From JBIOJM01 sp044450785 (lineage in GTDB: Bacteria > Planctomycetota > Planctomycetia > Isosphaerales > Isosphaeraceae): DNA of 28,837 nt. The DNA lies in NCBI GenBank assembly GCA_044450785.1, contig JBIOJM010000096.1, positions 1-28,837 of the forward strand, written 5' to 3'. The number at the start of each line of letters is the position of its first letter. Position 1 is the first letter of the stretch. Below, in pieces: positions 23,589 to 28,837 of this stretch. The position numbers and the translations under genes were made by a program. Below the pieces are notes generated by a model. The model made no database searches and was not told the DNA's origin. It saw nothing but the letters and a program-made list of their open reading frames with translations.

Positions 23589-25319
23589 ATGGAAACCGCA
23601 CGGATCGCCCAGATTATCGACGAGATGGGGACCCTTCTCGAAATCCGGGGAGAGAACCCGTTCCGCTGCCGCGCCTATCACACGGCGGCGCAGGCGCTGC
23701 TCAACTTGTCGGGTGATCTGCCGGAGATGATTGCCGACGGCAGCTTGAAGGAAGTACCGGGCATCGGCGAGACGATGCATGCGAAGATCGTTCAGCTCGC
23801 GACCACGGGTCAGTTGGCTTCCTACGATGAGCTGCGGCGGAGCACCGGGCCGGGTCTGGTGGCCCTCTTGCGCATCCCCGGGCTGGGCCCCAAGAAGATC
23901 AAGGCGCTGCACGATACCCTCAAGATCGAGAGCCTGGCAGACCTGCGCGCGGCGGGCTCCTCCGGCAAGATCGCCGCCTTGAAGGGTTTTGGCGAGAAGA
24001 CCCAGGCGAAGATCCTCGAGGGGATCGCGTTCGTCGAGAAGGCCGGCGAGCGGATTCTCCTGAGCACGGCCCTGAGGTTGGCGGATCCGATCCTCGGGGC
24101 GATCCGGTCGCAGCCCAAGGTCATCCGTGCCGAGGTCTGCGGCAGCCTGCGCCGGCGGGCCGAGACGATTGGCGACCTCGACATCCTTTTCAGCTCCGAG
24201 CACCCAAGGGCGGTGCTCGACGCGTTCGTGAAGCTGACCCAGGTCGCCACGGTCTTGGCGCACGGCCCCACCAAGGCGAGCGTTCGACTTGCCGATGGCG
24301 TGCAATGCGATGTGCGCGGGGTCGACGACACGCAGTATCCCTTTGCGCTCCATTACTTTACCGGGTCCAAGGCCCACAATATCGCGATCCGCAAGCGAGC
24401 TCTGGCGCGGGGGCTGACCTTGAATGAATATGCGCTCACCGGACCGGATGGTCCGATCCCCTGTCGGACCGAGGCCGAGCTCTTCCGGGTGCTGGGGCTG
24501 GCGGAGATTCCACCCGAGCTGCGCGAGGATCACGGCGAGATCGACATCGCGGAGAAGGGGGGGCTTCCCGTTCTCATCGAGCCGGCCGACCTGACCGGCA
24601 CCTTTCATTGTCATACGGACTGGAGTGACGGATCAGCCACGCTCGCCGAAATGGCCGAAGCCGCTCGGTCCAGGGGCATGACTTATCTGGGAATCGCGGA
24701 TCATTCCCGTTCCGCGCGTTATGCCGGTGGTCTGACCATCGAGCGCGTGCACGCCCAGTGGGCTGAGATCGACGCGCTCAACCAGACCTTCGGAGGCAAG
24801 TTCCACGTTTTCAAAGGGACCGAGTGCGACATCCTGGCCGACGGCTCGCTCGATTATCCCGACGATCTGCTCGACGGTTTCGATTACGTGGTGGCGAGCG
24901 TCCATTCGCATTTCACGCTGCCGCGCCAGGAGATGACCCGCCGCCTCGTCCAGGCGGCTTCCAACCCGAGAGTCACGATGCTCGGCCATCCCACCGGCCG
25001 GCTGTTACTGGCTCGCGACGGTTACGACGTCGACTTGGACGCCGTGATCGACGCGGCCGCGGGAGCCGGCACGTTGATTGAAATCAACGCCAATCCGCAT
25101 CGGCTGGACCTCGACGCGACGCATTGCCGCCGCGCTCGCCAGAAGGGAGTGACGATCGTCATCAATCCCGACGCACATTCCGTGGCCGGTTTGGACGATC
25201 TAGAATATGGAGTCTCGGTGGCTCGCCGCGGCTGGTTGGCCAAGGCCGACGTCTGGAACACGGGCTCGCTCGCAACCATGGTCCGCCGGGTTGCCGCGAT
25301 GCGAGGCCGCGCATCCTGA
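23589..25319 (+). CDS. polX: DNA polymerase X family (polymerase-beta-like with PHP domain)
   Basis: A 576-residue family X DNA polymerase for gap-filling repair such as base excision repair. Domains in order: an N-terminal 8-kDa-like and helix-hairpin-helix region (about 1-150; LKEVPGIGETMHAKI and LLRIPGLGPKKIKAL), the nucleotidyltransferase palm (EVCGSLRRRAETIGDLDILF with Asp196 and Asp198, third Asp241 in VQCDVRGV), then a C-terminal PHP phosphoesterase (FHCHTDWSDG with His340 and His342; GTECDI; ASVHSHF; MLGHPTGRL; NPDAHS). All three catalytic Asp residues and the PHP metal set appear intact, so both polymerase and 3'-exonuclease activities are expected. GGAGG lies 8 nt upstream of the ATG at 23589; a GTG at 23571 is a weaker alternative. 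Length is standard for bacterial PolX. Confidence 0.95.
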   Translation: METARIAQIIDEMGTLLEIRGENPFRCRAYHTAAQALLNLSGDLPEMIADGSLKEVPGIGETMHAKIVQLATTGQLASYDELRRSTGPGLVALLRIPGLGPKKIKALHDTLKIESLADLRAAGSSGKIAALKGFGEKTQAKILEGIAFVEKAGERILLSTALRLADPILGAIRSQPKVIRAEVCGSLRRRAETIGDLDILFSSEHPRAVLDAFVKLTQVATVLAHGPTKASVRLADGVQCDVRGVDDTQYPFALHYFTGSKAHNIAIRKRALARGLTLNEYALTGPDGPIPCRTEAELFRVLGLAEIPPELREDHGEIDIAEKGGLPVLIEPADLTGTFHCHTDWSDGSATLAEMAEAARSRGMTYLGIADHSRSARYAGGLTIERVHAQWAEIDALNQTFGGKFHVFKGTECDILADGSLDYPDDLLDGFDYVVASVHSHFTLPRQEMTRRLVQAASNPRVTMLGHPTGRLLLARDGYDVDLDAVIDAAAGAGTLIEINANPHRLDLDATHCRRARQKGVTIVINPDAHSVAGLDDLEYGVSVARRGWLAKADVWNTGSLATMVRRVAAMRGRAS

Positions 25320-25379
25320 TCGAGGCCGTCCCGGATCGGCCGGGATCCGATCGGATCGGCCGCCCGCCGCGCCCAGCCC

Positions 25380-25407
25380 TTGCGGGGGGCAGGCACAGTC
25401 CTATAAT
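25380..25407 (+). promoter_or_regulatory. Strong sigma-70-type promoter candidate for the DUF2203 gene
   Basis: TTGCGG at 25380-25385 and a perfect TATAAT at 25402-25407 are separated by 16 nt. A transcript would begin at about 25413, leaving a leader of about 235 nt. This is the best-looking promoter in the window. Confidence 0.5.
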
Positions 25408-25412
25408 GATGG

Positions 25413-25648
25413 TTGAGCGAACAGGGATGGGTGCTTGATTGTTTTCCGGCACCCACTTCCTGCGGAAGGAATCCGCCGCTCTTTAATTTGAGTAGGAAAA
25501 TTCGGCTGTGACGACAAACCGGCTCTGAGGGTCACCCGCTGTTTCCAGCGGCTGTGACGTTCGTGCCGGCAGGAGGAGACTGTTCGTCTTGACGGACGGA
25601 TTCTTGTCGGACTCATCGCTCTTTATCGAAATTCCAGGATGAAAAGTC
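25413..25648 (+). other. Long structured leader, possible cis-regulatory RNA
   Basis: The stretch between the promoter candidate and the DUF2203 start holds no gene. It contains a GCGGA-AGGAA-TCCGC hairpin (25462-25476) followed by CTCTTT, a bulged hairpin GTCAC-CCGCTG-TTTC-CAGCGG-CT-GTGAC (25531-25558), and an 11-nt direct repeat CGGCTGTGACG at 25503-25513 and 25549-25559. The second hairpin uses the second copy of the repeat, so alternative pairing is conceivable. It does not match a riboswitch class that I recognise. Confidence 0.3.
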
Positions 25649-26104
25649 ATGGCCCCAGCCAAGGCAACAGCCGGGAAGAAACGCAAGTACTTCACTGCCG
25701 AGGAGGCGAACAAGGCGCTGCCGCTTGTCCGGATGATCGTCGGCGACATTGTCCGCCAGGATCGTGTCGTCGAGGATCTTCAGCAACGGCTCTCCATGCT
25801 CACGAAAGAACGACGGCGCCCCGCAAACGACCTCTACGCGGAAGAACTGGCTCAGAGCCAGGCCGAGCTCGACGCCGAGGAAGTGAAGCTCAGGACCTAC
25901 ATCGACGAATTAAAGCGTCTGGGTGTTGAGTTGAAAGGCTCGGATGGACTTTGCGATTTTTACAGCCTCAGGGATGGCCGCGAGGTGTTCCTCTGCTGGC
26001 GGCTCGGCGAGCCTGAGGTGTCGTACTGGCACGATCTGGACGCGGGAGTCGCCGGGCGCCAACCGCTCGCGGCCAGTTGCAAGTTACAAGCGATCAAGGA
26101 TTAG
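25649..26104 (+). CDS. DUF2203 family protein
   Basis: A 151-residue cytoplasmic protein. DUF2203 signatures are clear: FTAEEANKALPLVRMI at the start, a helical coiled-coil-like middle (VVEDLQQRLSMLTKERR to EVKLRTYIDELKRLGVELKG), then LCDFYSLRDGREVFLCWRLG and EPEVSYWHDLDAGVAGRQPL. The family is widespread in bacteria including planctomycetes and has no established function. The start codon ATG at 25649 has AGGATGA nearby. It is preceded by the long leader and promoter candidate, and followed by a repetitive spacer before the cytidylate kinase gene, so it is probably transcribed on its own or with cmk-plsC. Confidence 0.85.
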   Translation: MAPAKATAGKKRKYFTAEEANKALPLVRMIVGDIVRQDRVVEDLQQRLSMLTKERRRPANDLYAEELAQSQAELDAEEVKLRTYIDELKRLGVELKGSDGLCDFYSLRDGREVFLCWRLGEPEVSYWHDLDAGVAGRQPLAASCKLQAIKD

Positions 26105-26107
26105 TGG

Positions 26108-26194
26108 CGAGTGACGAGTGACGGGTGACGAGTGCCGAGTGAATACGCTCCGAACTGTCTTCACTGCCTACTGCTTACTGCCTACTGCCTACTA
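26108..26194. repeat. Microsatellite-like repeats between DUF2203 and cmk
   Basis: The left part repeats GAGTGAC/GGGTGACGAGTG (about 26108-26142) and the right part repeats TACTGCC (about 26162-26194; CACTGCC-TACTGCT-TACTGCC-TACTGCC-TACTA). Both are 7-nt-period tandem tracts. They end just before the cmk start codon, so copy-number change would alter its leader. Confidence 0.75.
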
Positions 26195-26203
26195 TTAAAA
26201 GAG

Positions 26204-26860
26204 ATGCCACGCGTCGTCACGATTGACGGACCGGCCGGGGCCGGCAAGAGCACGGTCGCGCGGCGATTGGCGGAGCGGCTGGGCTGGCGGTTCCTCGACA
26301 CGGGCGCGATGTATCGCGCCGTCACCTTGGCGGCGCTCCGCGCCGGCGTCGATTTGGGTCGCGAGGAGGCGCTGGCCGATCTGGTTGCGAAGCTGGCGGT
26401 AAGCCTTCCCCCGGGCAGGGTGTTGCTCGGCGCGGAGGACGTCACGGAGTCGATCCGGGCTGTCGCGGTGACCCGGGCGTCGAGGTTTATCGCCGATAGT
26501 CCGGGTGTCCGCCGCCGGCTGATGATCTGGCAGCGCGCGTTCGCCGAGCTAGAGGACGTGGTAACGGAAGGTCGCGACCAGGGGACGCTGGTTTTCCCGG
26601 AAGCGTTTCGCAAATACTATCTGACGGCCAGCGACGACGAGCGGGCGCGTCGCCGGGCGGCCGAATACCTGGCCCGGGGCGAGGCGGTGAGCTTCGAGTC
26701 AGTGCTCGGCGACCAGCGCAAGCGTGACGCCGCCGACACCGCCCGCGCGATCGCGCCGATGACCCCCGCCGCCGACGCCATCGTCGTCGATTCAACCGGG
26801 CTCCGCATCGAAGACGTGGTCGACCGGCTCGCCCGCGATATCGAAGGGCTTCTCTCGTGA
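26204..26860 (+). CDS. cmk: Cytidylate kinase (CMP/dCMP kinase)
   Basis: A 218-residue nucleoside monophosphate kinase that phosphorylates CMP and dCMP with ATP in pyrimidine nucleotide salvage and synthesis. The P-loop is GPAGAGKST (about 8-16), the substrate motif is DTGAMYRAV, EGRDQGT replaces the usual EGRDIGT, and FPEAFRKYYLTASDDERARR is the C-terminal family signature. Length is normal. The ATG at 26204 follows AAAAGAG; an upstream in-frame ATG at 26132 reads through the microsatellite and is unlikely. Its stop overlaps the next start in GTGA (26857-26860), so cmk and the acyltransferase are translationally coupled, a gene pair common across bacteria. Confidence 0.95.
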   Translation: MPRVVTIDGPAGAGKSTVARRLAERLGWRFLDTGAMYRAVTLAALRAGVDLGREEALADLVAKLAVSLPPGRVLLGAEDVTESIRAVAVTRASRFIADSPGVRRRLMIWQRAFAELEDVVTEGRDQGTLVFPEAFRKYYLTASDDERARRRAAEYLARGEAVSFESVLGDQRKRDAADTARAIAPMTPAADAIVVDSTGLRIEDVVDRLARDIEGLLS

Positions 26861-27492
26861 ATCGACTGCTGTGGTATCGGTTCGTGCAATACGTCTGTGC
26901 GACCCTGAGCCTGGTGATTTTGCGCTGGCGGGCGACCGGCCAGCGAAACGTTCCCGACTCGGGGGGCGTGTTGCTCGTTTGCAACCACGTCAGTTTTCTG
27001 GACGTCTTTTTTCTGGGAATTCCGCTGCGCCGGTCGGTCAGCTACGTCGCGCGGTCGACGCTGTTCGTTCCGGTGCTGGGCACGTTCATCCGCTCGGTGG
27101 GGGGGTTTCCGATCCAGCGCGAGGGTATCGGGGCCGCGGGCATGAAAGAGACGCTGCGCCGGCTTCGGGCCGGCCGCATCGTGGCTCTTTTTCCCGAGGG
27201 GACCCGCAGCCGCGACGGCCAGCTCGGTTCGCTCAAGCCCGGAATCGCAGCGCTGGCTGCACGGGTCGGGGTGCCGGTCGTCCCCGCCGGCCTGGCCGGC
27301 ATGTTCGAGATCTGGCCGCGATCACGCCGGCTTCCGGTCCCTCATCCCGTCCGAATCCACTATGGGCCACCGATTTCCCCCCATGAACTGGCTGGTCTCG
27401 ACACGGAATCGGCCACGGCATTGATTCGAGCGCGCATGCGAGAAAGCCACCTGGAAGCATGTCGCGCACTCCAGGGCGACCTGAACTACTGA
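26857..27492 (+). CDS. plsC: 1-acyl-sn-glycerol-3-phosphate acyltransferase (PlsC-type)
   Basis: A 211-residue lysophosphatidic acid acyltransferase that makes phosphatidic acid in membrane lipid synthesis. The catalytic HX4D is NHVSFLD (His44, Asp49), and FPEGTRS (Glu114-Gly-Thr-Arg117) binds the glycerol phosphate. GGFPIQRE and VPVVPAGLAG are the remaining family blocks. An N-terminal hydrophobic segment (VQYVCATLSLVILRW) suggests membrane attachment. The start is GTG overlapping the cmk stop by 4 nt. Length is typical of short bacterial PlsC proteins. The ribosomal protein S1 gene that often follows this pair is not present here; a sugar-isomerase-like gene follows instead. Confidence 0.92.
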   Translation: MNRLLWYRFVQYVCATLSLVILRWRATGQRNVPDSGGVLLVCNHVSFLDVFFLGIPLRRSVSYVARSTLFVPVLGTFIRSVGGFPIQREGIGAAGMKETLRRLRAGRIVALFPEGTRSRDGQLGSLKPGIAALAARVGVPVVPAGLAGMFEIWPRSRRLPVPHPVRIHYGPPISPHELAGLDTESATALIRARMRESHLEACRALQGDLNY

Positions 27493-27506
27493 TAAAGAGG
27501 ACTGCC

Positions 27507-28514
27507 GTGACGAACGAGCTCAGTCGGCGCGAAATGCTCATGGGCGGCACGGCGTTGGTCGTGGGGGGAGCGGCGAGCCCAGCGACGGGCGGATCCAGCG
27601 CCGCTTCTTCCGAGCCGGCGCCTCCCCTCCGGATCCAGAGGCGCGAAGCCGACGTTTCCTCCCGCGAAAATCGTTTTCTGTTCGGGCTGAACACCAGTAC
27701 GATTCGCGGCCAGAAGCTGTCGATCATCGAGGAGATCGCGATCGCCGAGAAAGCCGGTTACCAGGCGCTGGAGCCGTGGATCGATGAGCTCGAGCGGTAT
27801 GCCGCGTCGGGCGGGTCTCTCGAGGACCTGGGCAAGCGGTTCCGCGACGCGCGGCTCTCCGTCGAGAGCGCGATCGGTTTTTTCGAGTGGATCGTCGACG
27901 ATCCGGCTCGGCGCCGTAAGGGGTTGGAATCCGCGAGGCGGAGCATGGACCTGGTCCGCCGGATCGGCGGCAAGCGTTTGGCCGCCCCGCCGGTCGGCGC
28001 GACGGATCGACCGATAACCGACCTGCTCAAAATCGCCGAGCGGTACCGGGTGTTGCTCGAGATGGGGGATGAGTTGGGTGTCGTTCCGCAGCTTGAGGTC
28101 TGGGGATCCTCGAAGACCCTGGGTCGCCTGGGCGAGGCCGCCTTGGTGGCGATCGAGGCCCGACACCCCAAGGCGTGTATTCTGGCCGATGTCTACCATC
28201 TGTATCGAGGCGGCTCCGGATTTGAAGGGATCAAGCTCTTGGGCGGCGGATCGATCCACGTGTTCCATTTCAACGACTACCCGGCCAACCCGCCCCGCGA
28301 AAAGGCGACCGATGCGGACCGCGTTTTCCCCGGCGACGGTGTCGCTCCGCTCAAAACTCTGCTTCGCGACCTCGCGGCCAACGGCTTGCGCGTGACGCTC
28401 TCCCTCGAGCTGTTCAACCGGAAGTACTGGAGCCAGGACCCTCTGACCGTCGCCAGGACCGGACTGGAGAAGATGAAAGCGCTGTTCCATGGCGAGCCGG
28501 GCGGGCCCCCGTGA
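27507..28514 (+). CDS. Tat-exported sugar phosphate isomerase/epimerase-like TIM barrel
   Basis: A 335-residue protein of the xylose-isomerase-like TIM-barrel family with a twin-arginine signal (SRREMLMGGTALVVGG) near the N-terminus. Barrel motifs are AEKAGYQALEPWIDELERY, VPQLEVWG (Glu197), LADVYHLYRG (Asp228), VFHFNDYPA (His254) and SLELFNRKYW (Glu301), which fits a metal site. The GTG at 27507 is chosen because AAAGAGGA precedes it and it puts the RR motif at about residue 7; a longer frame from 27459 overlaps the acyltransferase gene. Exported members are numerous in planctomycetes and are thought to process sugars in the periplasm; substrate is unknown. The gene begins 15 nt after the plsC stop and may be in the same transcript. 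Confidence 0.85.
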   Translation: MTNELSRREMLMGGTALVVGGAASPATGGSSAASSEPAPPLRIQRREADVSSRENRFLFGLNTSTIRGQKLSIIEEIAIAEKAGYQALEPWIDELERYAASGGSLEDLGKRFRDARLSVESAIGFFEWIVDDPARRRKGLESARRSMDLVRRIGGKRLAAPPVGATDRPITDLLKIAERYRVLLEMGDELGVVPQLEVWGSSKTLGRLGEAALVAIEARHPKACILADVYHLYRGGSGFEGIKLLGGGSIHVFHFNDYPANPPREKATDADRVFPGDGVAPLKTLLRDLAANGLRVTLSLELFNRKYWSQDPLTVARTGLEKMKALFHGEPGGPP

Positions 28515-28623
28515 GCACACGGCCGCCAGGATGGCGGGGTGCCTGAATCGTCGACGGGAGTTCAGGCGGGGGCGCGGATTGCGAAATTCGATTCCTTCTC
28601 AGCGGCGGGCCGTGCTATTGAGC

Positions 28624-28837
28624 GTCAGGTTAATGACTTCACAGGGATCCCCCCTGCGTGCCGGAAGCCAAACACCGGCGGCTAGCGCCGTGCCGTTCAG
28701 ATATCATGCGGCCTCCGATTCCGCGAACCCTCGCACATCGATCTTGCCGGTGACGGCGGCGGAGCGTTCTCGTCAGCGGTACGGCGCTAGCCGCCGGTTT
28801 GCGTACCTGAAAATCAAGCGGAACCTATTAACCTGAC
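28624..28837. mobile_element. Candidate MITE with GTCAGGTTAAT terminal inverted repeats
   Basis: GTCAGGTTAAT at 28624-28634 is matched by ATTAACCTGAC at 28827-28837, the last bases of the window, giving an element of about 214 bp. Inside lies a second inverted pair: ACCGGCGGCTAGCGCCGTGC (from 28673) against GTACGGCGCTAGCCGCCGGT (to 28799), nearly exact. No transposase lies inside, so it would be non-autonomous. The right end may extend past the window. The 28515-28623 stretch before it has no gene. Confidence 0.45.

Overview
The window looks like chromosomal DNA of a GC-rich planctomycete, probably an Isosphaeraceae-type member of Planctomycetota. This is inferred from gene families, not from a marker gene. 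The clues are LEPR-XLL-type and GloVer-repeat surface proteins, an ECF sigma factor paired with a Ser/Thr kinase-TPR protein, a PVC-type membrane dehydrogenase with HEAT repeats and CxxCH haem motif, Tat-exported sugar-isomerase-like and amidohydrolase proteins, and dispersed palindromes whose shadow translations (NPTRQRG/SLARRV, PLTPALSRR) recur in such genomes. No rRNA, tRNA, CRISPR array or phage structural gene was seen.

Layout. 1-1577 (minus): two tandem surface-protein genes, one cut by the window edge and one apparently truncated. 2363-5985: promoter, ECF sigma factor and a large membrane Ser/Thr kinase with TPR tail, a typical planctomycete signalling pair. 6033-7335: decayed zone with a REP-like hairpin, a frameshifted small gene and a GC palindrome. 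7336-11115: Uma2 nuclease-fold protein and the PVC-type haem protein. 11154-12072: a DUF559 endonuclease-like gene bracketed by an exact 38-bp inverted repeat, with a 56-bp tandem repeat on its right edge. 12152-15934: exported amidohydrolase, a secreted beta-propeller protein and a GH71/99-like protein with an apparent internal deletion. 16272-16799: a DUF433 antitoxin followed by a gutted DUF5615 toxin.

16961-21884 is the most interesting part. Five genes are tightly coupled (overlaps of 1-7 nt or a 4-nt gap): a RuBisCO-like protein (RLP), a Gfo/Idh/MocA dehydrogenase, a xylose-isomerase-like TIM barrel, an alpha/beta hydrolase and a ribulose-phosphate-3-epimerase-like TIM barrel. A uronate-isomerase-like amidohydrolase follows after a 156-nt gap. 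This reads as a carbohydrate or sugar-acid catabolic operon: oxidation, lactone or ester hydrolysis, isomerisation or decarboxylation, and epimerisation. The RLP keeps the carbamylated-lysine/metal motif but appears to lack loop-6 lysine and most phosphate-binding residues, and no sugar kinase is encoded, so its substrate may be unphosphorylated and its reaction unassigned.

23419-28837: two dispersed palindromes, DNA polymerase X, a gene with a long structured leader (DUF2203), a microsatellite-like spacer, the cytidylate kinase-acyltransferase pair (cmk-plsC), an exported sugar-isomerase-like protein, and a candidate MITE with 11-bp terminal inverted repeats ending at the window edge.
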